From: Mucilaginibacter terrigena
GTDB taxonomy: Bacteria > Bacteroidota > Bacteroidia > Sphingobacteriales > Sphingobacteriaceae
Direction of reading: 5' to 3'
Assembly: GCF_004168255.1 (NCBI RefSeq)
Contig: NZ_SEWG01000001.1
Coordinates: forward strand, 558,001 to 622,000
DNA: 64,000 bases
The notes below the pieces were generated by a model. That model was not told where the DNA came from and ran no database searches. It saw only the letters and a program-made list of their open reading frames with translations. Each line of letters begins with the position of its first letter. Position 1 is the stretch's first letter. Shown here in pieces: positions 27,103-36,341 of the stretch. The position numbers and the translations under genes are program-made.

Positions 27103-28334
27103 TGAGCAAGAAACTGAATATAGGCCTCTTCGGATTTGGAGTTGTGGGCCAGGGATTGTACGATATCATCAAAACAAAGAACCTGAATCTCGAAATTGTT
27201 AAAATAGCGATCAAAAACCCTGAAAAAGAGCGGTCGCTGCCGCAGGAAATTTTTACTACCGACCGGGACGAGATACTGAACAACCCCGAAATTAATACCG
27301 TGGTTGAACTGATAAACGATACCGAGGCCGCTTTCGAGATCGTATCGCGGGCGTTAAGCTCGGGCAAAAACGTGGTATCGGCCAGTAAAAAAATGATAGC
27401 CACCTACCTGGATGAACTGATAGCGCTGCAGCATCAGCATGGTACTTCGTTATTATACGAGGGTGCGGTTTGTGGCAGTATCCCTATCATCCGTAACCTG
27501 GAAGAATATTACGATAACGAGTTATTGCACTCCATCAGCGGCATCTTCAACGGTTCATCAAATTACATATTATCAAAAGGTTATTTAGAGAACCTTGATT
27601 ACGATACCGCCCTTAAACAAGCGCAGGACCTTGGCTTTGCCGAAACCGACCCCACCATGGATGTTGGCGGTTACGATGCCAAGTATAAGCTGATCATTGC
27701 GGCGGCACACGCTTACGGCGTGGTTATCGACCCGGTAGAGGTGCTGAACATCGGCATCCAAAACCTGTCGCCCAATGACCTGCAATACGCGCGCGAGAAA
27801 AAGCTGAAGATAAAACTGGTGCCCGTTGCCAAGGAACTTGATGACAGGCACGTTACCCTGTTTGTGTTACCAAAGTTTGTTAACGAAACCGAATTTTTAT
27901 ACAATGTTGAATATGAGTATAACGGCGTAACCGTGCAGGCAGCATTTGCCGATCAGCAATTCTTTTTTGGGAAAGGTGCCGGCGGCCATCCTACAGGCTC
28001 GGCTGTACTGTCGGATATCGCCGCGTTGCGCTACAACTACCAGTACGAATACAAAAAAGCCAAAGCAGAAAATTATTTGCAGTTCACCAATAATGTTGAG
28101 GTGAACATTTACCTGCGTTACGATGACGAGGCACTGGTTGAGGCACTGGAGTTTGAGCACATCCACGAGCGTTTTTACTCGGGCAGCTATAAGTTTGTTA
28201 TAGGTAAGATAAACCTGCAAAAACTGATAGATAACCAGCAAGCCATAGCAGATAACAAAGCCTTTGTTGCCTTTGCAGATCAACTGACCGGCGTTACCTT
28301 AGCTGCCGAAAAACAATACGAAGCGGTAGTGTAG
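27102..28334 (+). CDS. hom: homoserine dehydrogenase
   Basis: An NAD(P)-dependent enzyme, 410 residues, that reduces aspartate semialdehyde to homoserine. The dinucleotide motif GFGVVGQG appears at 10-17. ASKKMIATYLDEL and the catalytic block GGYDAKYKLIIAA (with Asp and Lys) are typical. A C-terminal stretch of about 100 residues may form the regulatory domain. It is a monofunctional enzyme without a fused aspartate kinase. It completes the metY-metX-hom operon, supplying homoserine to MetX; an intrinsic terminator follows at 28356-28393. Confidence 0.95.
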   Translation: MSKKLNIGLFGFGVVGQGLYDIIKTKNLNLEIVKIAIKNPEKERSLPQEIFTTDRDEILNNPEINTVVELINDTEAAFEIVSRALSSGKNVVSASKKMIATYLDELIALQHQHGTSLLYEGAVCGSIPIIRNLEEYYDNELLHSISGIFNGSSNYILSKGYLENLDYDTALKQAQDLGFAETDPTMDVGGYDAKYKLIIAAAHAYGVVIDPVEVLNIGIQNLSPNDLQYAREKKLKIKLVPVAKELDDRHVTLFVLPKFVNETEFLYNVEYEYNGVTVQAAFADQQFFFGKGAGGHPTGSAVLSDIAALRYNYQYEYKKAKAENYLQFTNNVEVNIYLRYDDEALVEALEFEHIHERFYSGSYKFVIGKINLQKLIDNQQAIADNKAFVAFADQLTGVTLAAEKQYEAVV

Positions 28335-28355
28335 TAACATATATCTGCTAAAAAT

Positions 28356-28393
28356 AAAACAGATCGCCTGGTTAACGGGCGGTCTGTTTTTAT
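28356..28393 (+). terminator. intrinsic terminator of the metY-metX-hom operon
   Basis: AAAACAGATCGCC pairs with GGGCGGTCTGTTTT (one G-T pair) around an 8-base loop, ending in a T run. It lies 21 bases after hom. Confidence 0.9.
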
Positions 28394-28460
28394 TTAGGGT
28401 ATTGCCGTAATTTCGGTATGTTAAGGCCATTATGTAATATTGCACACCTTTAGCAATGTT

Positions 28461-29666
28461 ATGCAAACACTTAAAAAGATCATCTTCAACAAACCCCTTA
28501 TTCTTTGGCTTTGGTTTGGCCTCAGTTTTTTTGCAGTGGCAAAAGATGTTGTTGTTCATTTTTCGAATAAGGAAACTACGCATAACAACTATATCATTTA
28601 CAAGCACAACTTTTTAAACCTTAAAAATCAGCATACCCTTTACGGCCCCGAGCCGCAGTATTATAAGGATTTAAATCACTACGGCCCTGTATTTGGATTG
28701 GTGATAGCGCCCTTTGCCTTATTACCCAACCAGGCAGGTGTTATACTTTGGGTAATGTTCCTGGCTTTTGTTTTGTATTACGCGGTTACCCAACTGCCTT
28801 TAAACAACTCGCAAAAGCTGGTGATATTGCTGCTGAATGTTAATAGTATGATGGGTTCATCGGGCAACGTGCAGGTTAACTCGTTAATTGCGGCGCTGGT
28901 TATGTTCAGCTTTATATTTATTCGTAAAAAGCAGGATTTCTGGGCCGCGCTCATGATCATTTTAGGGACCGCAATAAAGCTTTACGGTATTGTGGGGCTG
29001 GCATTCTTCTTCTTTTCAGATAATAAAATCAAATTTATATTAAGCCTCGTTTTTTGGTCGGTAGTGTTATTTGCGTTACCAATGCTGATATCTTCTCCTG
29101 CCTTTATTATTCAAACCTATCGCGACTGGTACACCGATCTGCTGGCAAAAAACATGGAAAACCTGGCCTCCACCAGGACCAACGTAAGCGTTATGGGGAT
29201 GATAAAAAAGATATTTTTGGTAGATAACCTGTCAAATATGCTGGTATTGGTGCCGGGCATGATAGTATTTGGCGTGAGTATGTTCCGCATAAAATACTGG
29301 CGTAACCTTAAATACCAATTGCTTGGCTTGGCCTCGGTAATGATATTCAGCAATATATTCAGCACCGGTTCCGAGCCGCCAACCTATGTAATTGCCTTTA
29401 TAGGCGTAAGTGTGTGGTATGTTGTTTTAGACAGGCCAATTACCGGGTACGAGCGTTTCCTGCTCATATTTGCATTGGTGCTCACAAACTTTTCACCGTC
29501 GGATCTTTTCCCAAGGTACCTGCGCGATAAGTATGTGATACCTTACGCCCTTATAGCACTGCCATGTTTGCTGATATGGTTAAAAATAGTGTATGAAATG
29601 CTGACACGCGATTTTGACAGGAAAGCCGAAGTTTTAGAATTGGCGGTTTTACAAAATAAAGCATAA
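28461..29666 (+). CDS. GT87/DUF2029 family glycosyltransferase (integral membrane)
   Basis: A multi-pass membrane protein of about 401 residues with around ten hydrophobic segments and the DUF2029 arrangement. VQVNSLIAALVMFSFIFI (about 140-157) and AALMIILGTAIKLYGIVGL (about 167-185) are the best matches, the latter with the Lys-Tyr that follows the catalytic loop in this group. Members transfer mannose or other sugars from polyprenyl-phosphate donors to lipid or polysaccharide acceptors. The frame is open to a TTG at 28440; the ATG at 28461 gives the better N-terminus. Standalone, followed by a terminator. Confidence 0.75.
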   Translation: MQTLKKIIFNKPLILWLWFGLSFFAVAKDVVVHFSNKETTHNNYIIYKHNFLNLKNQHTLYGPEPQYYKDLNHYGPVFGLVIAPFALLPNQAGVILWVMFLAFVLYYAVTQLPLNNSQKLVILLLNVNSMMGSSGNVQVNSLIAALVMFSFIFIRKKQDFWAALMIILGTAIKLYGIVGLAFFFFSDNKIKFILSLVFWSVVLFALPMLISSPAFIIQTYRDWYTDLLAKNMENLASTRTNVSVMGMIKKIFLVDNLSNMLVLVPGMIVFGVSMFRIKYWRNLKYQLLGLASVMIFSNIFSTGSEPPTYVIAFIGVSVWYVVLDRPITGYERFLLIFALVLTNFSPSDLFPRYLRDKYVIPYALIALPCLLIWLKIVYEMLTRDFDRKAEVLELAVLQNKA

Positions 29667-29704
29667 AACAAAAGGCTTCCGTTTAAGGAAGCCTTTGCTT
29701 TTGT
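29667..29704. terminator. intrinsic terminator
   Basis: AAAGGCTTCC (29671-29680) pairs with GGAAGCCTTT (29687-29696) with a 6-base loop and T-rich flank; a matching A/T-rich side suggests it can work in both directions between the glycosyltransferase (+) and the acyltransferase gene (-). Confidence 0.85.
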
Positions 29705-29740
29705 AGAACTCACAAATTAAATTAACTATATATTCCTGAA

Positions 29741-31303
29741 CTATAAACTCCTTTTAATGTCCCAATTTTCCAGGTAATGGGCTACCCTGCTTACAAACTG
29801 CCCGCCTAAAGCGCCGTCAACCACACGATGATCGTAAGATAACGACAGGAACATCATGTGCCTTATGGCTATAGCATCGCCCTTGGGCGTTTCAATTACG
29901 GCAGGTTTCTTTTTAATTGCCCCCACGGCCAGTATTGCTACCTGCGGCTGGTTAATAATGGGCGTACCCATTACGTTACCAAACGACCCAACATTGGTAA
30001 TGGTAAACGTACCATCGCGTACATCATCGGGCTGTAGTTTGTTGTTGCGGGCGCGGTTAGCCAGGTCATTAACGGCTTTGGTGATGCCGATAAGGCTAAG
30101 CTGATCGGCTTTTTTAATAACAGGTACAATAAGGTTACCGCTTGGCAGCGCGGTTGCCATGCTGATATTGATATCTTTTTTCTTGATGATCTGCGTACCG
30201 TTAACAGATACATTGATCATCGGGAAATCTTTAATGGCTTTTACAACGGCCTCTATAAATATCGGCGTAAAGGTTATTTTCTCACCCTCGCGTTTCTCAA
30301 ACGAGCTTTTTATTTTCTCGCGCCAGTTTACCAGTTCGGTTACATCAGCCTCAACAAACGATGTTACGTGCGGCGACGTATGCTTGCTGTAAACCATATG
30401 TTCGGCAATAAGCTTACGCATACGGTCCATCTCGATGATCTCGTGCCCGCCCGAAACAGAAGTTGCGGCGGGTTGCGGTTCGGATTTAGGCGCTTCGGCA
30501 GCTGGTGCCTGTGCAGCTTCGGGCTGCGGCGCGGCATATGCAGGGGCAGGTGTTGGCTGCGGTGCCGTATATGCAGTTGCGGCTGCCGGCTGTGGTACAG
30601 CATTGGCCGGTGCGGGTGTTGGCTGGGCCTGGGCTGCAGGTAACGGAGCCTCCTGTTGCTGAGGGGCAGCGTAACTTTGCGCTGCAGCAGCCTTTGAGCC
30701 GCCACGTTTCTGGATATAATCCAGCAGGTCATCTTTTGTTAAACGGCCTTCGGCACCGGTACCCGGTATCTGGTCAAGCTCGTTATTGCCGATACCTTCC
30801 TGGTTGGCTATGTTTTTAACTAAAGGCGAGTAAAAACGGTTCTCGTATTTAACGCCGTCTATTGGTGTGCTTTCTCTCTGCTCAATTTGGTCGATGCCGG
30901 GTATATTGGCCACCGGTGCGGCTTGTTCAACAGGCTGCGGGCTTGGCTGGGCAACAAATTGTGGTGCTTGTTCTGCAACCGGTTGTGGTGCAGGTGCAGC
31001 TACAGGCGCAGGTTCGGCAACCGGCTGGGTAGTGGCCTCTGGCTCATCATTGCTGCCGGCTTCTTCAGTTTCGATGATGGCAATTACAGAACCTACCTGT
31101 ACTACCTCATCCTCCTTGCAAAGCTGTTCTACTAATTTCCCGGATACTGGTGATGGAACTTCAGAATCGACCTTATCGGTCGCAATTTCCATAACTGCCT
31201 CATCTGCTTCTATATAATCGCCAGGTTTTTTATTCCATTTGATTATTGTTGCTTCTGCAACACTCTCACCCATTTTTGGCAGTAATAATTGGTATTTGGC
31301 CAT
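29741..31303 (-). CDS. dihydrolipoamide acyltransferase (E2) of a 2-oxo acid dehydrogenase
   Basis: A 520-residue E2 component. It has an N-terminal lipoyl domain (residues 1-80) with the lipoylated lysine in EIATDKVDSEVPSP (K44), a long Ala/Pro/Gln-rich linker in two parts, and a peripheral subunit-binding domain (FYSPLVKNIANQEGI, about 155-170). The catalytic acyltransferase core carries the active site HRVVDGALGG near residue 495. The reading frame is open to 31339 but the ATG at 31303 starts exactly at the lipoyl domain. It may serve pyruvate, 2-oxoglutarate or branched-chain substrates. No E1 or E3 gene is adjacent; it follows cinA. Confidence 0.93.
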   Translation of the reverse strand: MAKYQLLLPKMGESVAEATIIKWNKKPGDYIEADEAVMEIATDKVDSEVPSPVSGKLVEQLCKEDEVVQVGSVIAIIETEEAGSNDEPEATTQPVAEPAPVAAPAPQPVAEQAPQFVAQPSPQPVEQAAPVANIPGIDQIEQRESTPIDGVKYENRFYSPLVKNIANQEGIGNNELDQIPGTGAEGRLTKDDLLDYIQKRGGSKAAAAQSYAAPQQQEAPLPAAQAQPTPAPANAVPQPAAATAYTAPQPTPAPAYAAPQPEAAQAPAAEAPKSEPQPAATSVSGGHEIIEMDRMRKLIAEHMVYSKHTSPHVTSFVEADVTELVNWREKIKSSFEKREGEKITFTPIFIEAVVKAIKDFPMINVSVNGTQIIKKKDINISMATALPSGNLIVPVIKKADQLSLIGITKAVNDLANRARNNKLQPDDVRDGTFTITNVGSFGNVMGTPIINQPQVAILAVGAIKKKPAVIETPKGDAIAIRHMMFLSLSYDHRVVDGALGGQFVSRVAHYLENWDIKRSL

Positions 31304-31347
31304 ACGCAAAACTATAGTTCGTTGGTCAAAATTATACAATTACAACG

Positions 31348-32595
31348 TCACATTTCAGTTTCTTTTAGTAAAGTAATCAACATAAAAAAGGCCGCTATGG
31401 CACTCCTTTCGATGTTTTGAGCGCGCTTATTGCTAAATGTGAATTTCTTTGTAACGGTTTTATTTGTATTTGCCACCGCAATCCATACAGTACCTGCCGG
31501 CTTATCTTCCGTCCCCCCTCCGGGGCCGGCAATCCCGGTAATTGCTACCGCATAATCCGATCCGAATTGCCTTAACGCGCCCTCAACCATCTCAGTCGCT
31601 GTTTCCTGGCTAACTGCGCCAAACTGGTATAAAGTCTCGTTCTTTACCCCTAAAATATTTTCTTTCAAATCGTTAGAGTAGGTTACCGCCCCACCCAAAA
31701 ATACCTGTGACGACCCCGCATGCTGGGTTATTAAATGCGAAATGTATCCACCCGTGCAGCTTTCGGCTGCCGACAGGGTAAGGCCTTTATCGGCCATGTG
31801 GTTTAGTATCACTTTTTCAAGCGGGGTATCTTCCTGCGCAACCACATTGGTGCCTACCCTGTCCACAATGCGGGCGGCAAAGGCTTCCAGATCATCATTC
31901 AGGGATGTTTCGCCGTTACCGTAAGCGCTTAATCTCAAACGCACCTGCCCCATTTTTGGCAAATAGGCAAGTTTAATGTTATCCGGCAGGTCATTTTCTA
32001 TATCTGCTATCTTTTCGGCCAGGAATGATTCGCCCTCGCCTACTGTAAGTATGGTTTTATGAATGATGACCGGCAGTTTTAATACCTGTTTCAGTTTAGG
32101 TATAACGGCTTCCTCCATCATGTACATCATCTCGAAGGGAACCCCCGGCATCGATACATAGATCTTGCCATCGGCATTAAACCACATGCCGGGCGCCGTG
32201 CCGTTATTGTTCAGTATTATCTCACAGTTTTCGGGTACTTCGGCCTGTTTGCGGTTCACCTCAAGCAAAGGCCTGTTATAGCGCTTAAAAATGCTGAGCA
32301 CATTATTTAAAGCATCGTTGTTTAAAACAAGCTTTACGTTAAAATACTCGGCAAGGGTTTGTTTGGTAATATCATCTTTAGTGGGGCCAAGCCCACCGGT
32401 TATAAAAATAATATCGGCGCGTTCTTTAGCTTCGGCCAGGGCGTTAAGAATGTGCTGCCTGTCGTCAGATACCGATGAGATCTGCTTCACCCTGATGCCT
32501 TCGCTGTTTAATTTTCGCGCCATCCAGGCAGAGTTGGTGTCAACTATCTGCCCAATCAATATTTCGTCCCCAATGGTTATAATTTCTGCCAGCAT
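31348..32595 (-). CDS. CinA family protein (NMN deamidase / ADP-ribose pyrophosphatase domains)
   Basis: A 415-residue two-domain CinA protein. The N-terminal MoCF-like domain carries ITGGLGPTKDDITKQ (about 65-79). The C-terminal PncC domain has AAESCTGGYISHL (about 279-291) and GIAGPGGGTEDKP near 356-368, which is the nicotinamide-mononucleotide deamidase signature. The protein recycles pyridine nucleotides and is linked historically to competence. It starts one base after the lptD stop (TGATATG), implying coupling with lptD. A downstream E2 gene starts 44 bases further on. Confidence 0.92.
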   Translation of the reverse strand: MLAEIITIGDEILIGQIVDTNSAWMARKLNSEGIRVKQISSVSDDRQHILNALAEAKERADIIFITGGLGPTKDDITKQTLAEYFNVKLVLNNDALNNVLSIFKRYNRPLLEVNRKQAEVPENCEIILNNNGTAPGMWFNADGKIYVSMPGVPFEMMYMMEEAVIPKLKQVLKLPVIIHKTILTVGEGESFLAEKIADIENDLPDNIKLAYLPKMGQVRLRLSAYGNGETSLNDDLEAFAARIVDRVGTNVVAQEDTPLEKVILNHMADKGLTLSAAESCTGGYISHLITQHAGSSQVFLGGAVTYSNDLKENILGVKNETLYQFGAVSQETATEMVEGALRQFGSDYAVAITGIAGPGGGTEDKPAGTVWIAVANTNKTVTKKFTFSNKRAQNIERSAIAAFFMLITLLKETEM

Positions 32596-32596
32596 A

Positions 32597-35335
32597 TCAA
32601 TAAAAGCCTGCGTTGTTTGTATAATCGCTGCGTTTGCTCAGCTTCAGGTCCTGCAAAATTGATGCCTTCACCTTAAGGGTAACATTATAGGATTTATAAA
32701 ACCCGAAAGGCAGCCATTGAATAGAAAGGTCCCAGCAATGCAGATCGCGGTATATGGCAAATGATGTGGCATCAGATAGTTTCCCTGCTTTAAGATCGTA
32801 GTTGGTGTTGTATTGTATCTTCCATTTATTGGTTATGCTTACATCGCCGCTTAACATTACCGTGTTGGCCGTAGAAGTATTTACAATGTTATTGCTGTAG
32901 TTAAAGCTGTAGTTTATTGATATGTTCCAGGGGATATTAAAATCGATGTATGCCCCAGGGTCGCTGTTTATCATGGCAAGCCTTGCCGCCTGGTTGGGGT
33001 CCATAGTTTGCAGGGTATTACTTACAGGCACTGCCGGTTTGGGATGAAAGGTTGCCGGGTTTAAGCTGCCGCTCATAGAAAAACTGAAGGATTGCAGCAT
33101 CGGGAACTTCCCGTCCTGCCACGTAAAGCGATTGATGGGCCGTAAATAATTTTGTAAGCGCCCGTTGGAGATAGAATCACGAACAAGGGTAACGTACGGA
33201 TTGAATGTGCCGCTGAAGTTGATATTTACCTTTTGATTTAAAACTGATGTATGCCCCGAAAAATTGATATTGGAAAGTTTTAACGAATCGGCCGCGAAGT
33301 TATAAAAGGTTGAAAAAGTTAAGCCCTGTAAAATAGGAACCTTTTTGCCCAAACCGGATGTATCGGTGCTTTTGGGTTTAAGCTTGGCTTCGATGGTATT
33401 ATCGAGCGAAAAACCTATACCGGCCTGTTTGCCCGGCGACGGCCCGCCATAAACAGATTGCTCAAAAATGGAGTATCGCTGTGCATAATAAGGATAAGGC
33501 ACGGTGGCCGCGCTCACGGCAGTGCGGTAATAGCCGTAACTTGGGTCGCCAAAATCGGGGCGGTAATTAAAACTGATGGACGGAGTTGATACGTGCCTGA
33601 TGGCTGTTATGTTGCCCTTTTTAAACCTTAGTGTACCATATAATTTTGTTGAAAAGCCGGCATTAAGGCTATATTCACCTGCCCTGGCAAAACCTGCAAC
33701 AGTATCAACTATTGCATCGCGCGTGCCCCTGTCAAACCTTTTACGGATGCTTTGCAGGTACCAGCGCTCGGTGTAGTTTGCACCTGTATTAAACTGGAAA
33801 AACCCAAGGGTAGCATTAAAAGCAACAGGTACCTGGTGCTGCAAGCCACTTTGCAGGCGCTTGGTAAAAGTGTTCGATTTAAAAAGTTCGGCTTCGGGTA
33901 TGTTGTTCAGTTTATTTGTACCTACCAAACTATAACCAACGGTTATGCGCTGATACCATTTTTGCTCGCCAACACGGTCCTTTGTATCAAAGGGGCTTAA
34001 AGTTGCCATGTTAAAACTGAATGTTGGCAGTTCGAGCGTTACGGTTTTTTGGGTAAGGTCCTGGCTGTGGCCAATGCTCACGTTTAAGTTGAACGGTGTA
34101 CCTGTCCAAACCCTGCCGTATGATATGCTCGACCTTAAGTTGTTTTGCGTAAGGGCCTGCAAGTCGTAACTGTTTTGGTTACGGCTATTGATGTAATTGG
34201 TTGATGTGCCCGCGTTAACAGATGCGCTGAACGTTGTACCCGGGTTTGCATTAGGGTCCTGCGAGTGTGTCCACGCGATGTTAAAATCCTTTACGGCCGG
34301 ATCGCCTGCAAGGCCGTAATTATGCGAGCCGTAGCTTAGTGTTAAATTACCGCCATACTTATAGCGTTTTAAATAGCGTGAGTTAGCGCTTAACTCGTAC
34401 GACCCTTTGGAGTATAAGCTCGACATAAAGGTAACATCAATATTATCGTTTATACCAATATAATAACCCAGGTTACGCAGGTAAAACCCAAGCTTTTGGT
34501 CTTCGCCAAAAGTAGGCAGTATAACGCCTGATGTACGCGAATCGGGCTTTGGGAAAAAACCGAACGGAATAGCAAGCGGTAAAGGCACACCCGCAATTTC
34601 CAGGTACGCCGGGCCGGAAATAATACGGTTTTTTTGACCGATACCTTTTGTAATTACTATACCAAAGTGCGTATCGGGCATAGGCAGGTCGCAGGTGCTG
34701 AACAATACGTTACGGTAGGCTACTTCTGTTTCGTTTAGCCTTTTAGCCTGCCCTCCTGATATGAAGTTCCCCTCCTGTTCTGATGCGGGGTTCCATATTT
34801 TACCTTTTTTTGTTTTGTAATCAAACAGCAGCGAATCGGAAGCGACGGGTTTTTCCTGGCCCGATTTTGATAACGGCCTACCAATGTAACGCTTTGTTTT
34901 AGGGTCGATGGCGCCGCTGGCAAATATCAGGTGCCTTTTTTCGTCAATACGGATATATTCGGCATCAAGTTCAAAATCCTCGTAAGTAACCCGCGCCTTA
35001 CCGTACAGGTACTTCATCTTATTATCGTTATCAACAAACGACGAGTCTTCGGCTACGGCCTTAATTATTGATTTGAGGCCGCCGGCGCTTGGGGTAGTAT
35101 CTTGTTTGGTGTTAAGTACCGCGGATGGGTTTGGGGCTGTAAAACCACGGCCATTATCTTTAGGAGGAGTGGTTTTGGTGTCCGGTTTAACTTTAAGGAG
35201 TTTCTTATCCCTAACAGAATCAAGTTTTATAATAGTATCTTTAACAGTTATATAATGATACCCCCTTTTTGCAGAGGCCATCATGTTAACCATTAATATA
35301 AATGCAAGTAGAAAAAAAAGCCTAACTAATTTCAA
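32597..35335 (-). CDS. LptD-like outer-membrane LPS assembly protein
   Basis: A 912-residue secreted outer-membrane protein of the Bacteroidota LptD group: signal peptide (MKLVRLFFLLAFILMVNMMA), an N-terminal OstA/LptA-like beta-jellyroll including KARVTYEDFELDAEYIRID (about 112-130), then a large beta-barrel rich in alternating strands with aromatic girdle residues. It assembles lipopolysaccharide or lipid A glycolipids at the cell surface. The start is TTG at 35335; the next ATG at 35293 would destroy the signal peptide. It runs into cinA, and is divergent from an amidase gene. Confidence 0.88.
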   Translation of the reverse strand: MKLVRLFFLLAFILMVNMMASAKRGYHYITVKDTIIKLDSVRDKKLLKVKPDTKTTPPKDNGRGFTAPNPSAVLNTKQDTTPSAGGLKSIIKAVAEDSSFVDNDNKMKYLYGKARVTYEDFELDAEYIRIDEKRHLIFASGAIDPKTKRYIGRPLSKSGQEKPVASDSLLFDYKTKKGKIWNPASEQEGNFISGGQAKRLNETEVAYRNVLFSTCDLPMPDTHFGIVITKGIGQKNRIISGPAYLEIAGVPLPLAIPFGFFPKPDSRTSGVILPTFGEDQKLGFYLRNLGYYIGINDNIDVTFMSSLYSKGSYELSANSRYLKRYKYGGNLTLSYGSHNYGLAGDPAVKDFNIAWTHSQDPNANPGTTFSASVNAGTSTNYINSRNQNSYDLQALTQNNLRSSISYGRVWTGTPFNLNVSIGHSQDLTQKTVTLELPTFSFNMATLSPFDTKDRVGEQKWYQRITVGYSLVGTNKLNNIPEAELFKSNTFTKRLQSGLQHQVPVAFNATLGFFQFNTGANYTERWYLQSIRKRFDRGTRDAIVDTVAGFARAGEYSLNAGFSTKLYGTLRFKKGNITAIRHVSTPSISFNYRPDFGDPSYGYYRTAVSAATVPYPYYAQRYSIFEQSVYGGPSPGKQAGIGFSLDNTIEAKLKPKSTDTSGLGKKVPILQGLTFSTFYNFAADSLKLSNINFSGHTSVLNQKVNINFSGTFNPYVTLVRDSISNGRLQNYLRPINRFTWQDGKFPMLQSFSFSMSGSLNPATFHPKPAVPVSNTLQTMDPNQAARLAMINSDPGAYIDFNIPWNISINYSFNYSNNIVNTSTANTVMLSGDVSITNKWKIQYNTNYDLKAGKLSDATSFAIYRDLHCWDLSIQWLPFGFYKSYNVTLKVKASILQDLKLSKRSDYTNNAGFY

Positions 35336-35352
35336 AATTGATTATGAATAGT

Positions 35353-35360
35353 ATTTTTGC
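35353..35360 (+). promoter_or_regulatory. possible -7 box for the amidase gene
   Basis: TATTTTTG fits the TAnnTTTG consensus and lies 27 bases before the ATG at 35388. A clear -33 TTG at the right distance was not found, so this is weak. Confidence 0.3.
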
Positions 35361-35387
35361 AGGTACAGTTAACAGCGTTCAAACATA

Positions 35388-36308
35388 ATGAAAAATAAAA
35401 TATTGAACAGATTGAAAAGAGCGATTTGTGGTGTTGGTGCGATAATAATTTGCTTTTCATTGTTTTCGTTCAAATCGACAGATCATCCAAAAAATGATAC
35501 GGTTGTAAATAATAGTTTCAGGCTGCGCACCGTAATAATAGATGCAGGCCATGGCGTTAAGCCCGAAAACGCCCCTCCCGGCCATTATTCCCGTGGCGCC
35601 AATGGCTCATTTTCTTCCGAAAGAAATGTAACGCTTGCTATTGCACTTAAATTGCAGAAAGCTGTTGAAAAAGATTTGGGTGGCGTTAAGGCTGTTTTAA
35701 CACGCACAACCGAAGAGGATGTATCGTGGGAAAAACGGGCGCAAATTGCTAACGATAATAAAGGGAACCTGTTTATATCGATACACTGCAACTCGCTGGC
35801 CGACAGGGTTGTGCGCGAGCGTGTTGGCACAAGGCGCGGCAAGGCCGTGTACCGGTCGGTACGCCGGCCCGACAGATCTGGCAAAGGCGCCCTGATGCTG
35901 GTTTATGGTTTGCACCGCTCGCGCGAGGAGCAAAACGCCATAAAGAATAACAAAATAGAGGATGAATCGGACCTTGACGGCGATGGCCTGGACCCTAACG
36001 ACCCGGTGGTAATTATACTCACCGATGCCTATATGCGTAAATTTCGAAAACAAAGTGTAAAAATTGCAAACTTAATTAGCACTGAAATTGTTCAGACAGA
36101 CGGCAGGCGTAGCGAAGGGCTACGTGAGCAGGGCGTTTATGTGCTTTGCCACGCCGCGATGCCATCGGTACTGGTAGAGACCGGTTACATTAACAACCCC
36201 GAAGAGGAAGAGTATTTAAACTCGGAAGACGGGCAAAATGAAATTGTAAATTCGATATTACGGGCTATAAAAACATATAAAACAGAGGTAGAACAAATAA
36301 CGCAATAA
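35388..36308 (+). CDS. N-acetylmuramoyl-L-alanine amidase (Amidase_3)
   Basis: A zinc-dependent peptidoglycan hydrolase that cleaves between muramic acid and the stem peptide during septum splitting. N-terminal anchor or signal (about 10-28) precedes the catalytic domain. Zinc and catalytic residues are visible: IIDAGHGVKPEN (H55), SSERNVTLA (Glu about 77), FISIHCNSLAD (His about 130) and VLVETGYINN (Glu about 265). It contains a long insert (about 145-195) with a charged DESDLDGDGLDPND stretch, frequent in Bacteroidota relatives. Acts in the periplasm; followed by an MlaD gene after 33 bases. Confidence 0.93.
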   Translation: MKNKILNRLKRAICGVGAIIICFSLFSFKSTDHPKNDTVVNNSFRLRTVIIDAGHGVKPENAPPGHYSRGANGSFSSERNVTLAIALKLQKAVEKDLGGVKAVLTRTTEEDVSWEKRAQIANDNKGNLFISIHCNSLADRVVRERVGTRRGKAVYRSVRRPDRSGKGALMLVYGLHRSREEQNAIKNNKIEDESDLDGDGLDPNDPVVIILTDAYMRKFRKQSVKIANLISTEIVQTDGRRSEGLREQGVYVLCHAAMPSVLVETGYINNPEEEEYLNSEDGQNEIVNSILRAIKTYKTEVEQITQ

Positions 36309-36341
36309 CACAGCTTATACCCTACACCTACACGCACATCT

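Noticed and set aside
30364..30819. Several ORFs across the E2 linker on both strands
   Set aside because: They are shadow frames produced by the Ala/Pro/Gln codon repeats of the acyltransferase linker.
29741..31339. E2 start at 31339
   Set aside because: Residues before the ATG at 31303 do not belong to the lipoyl domain; the family starts with MAKYQLLLPKMGES.
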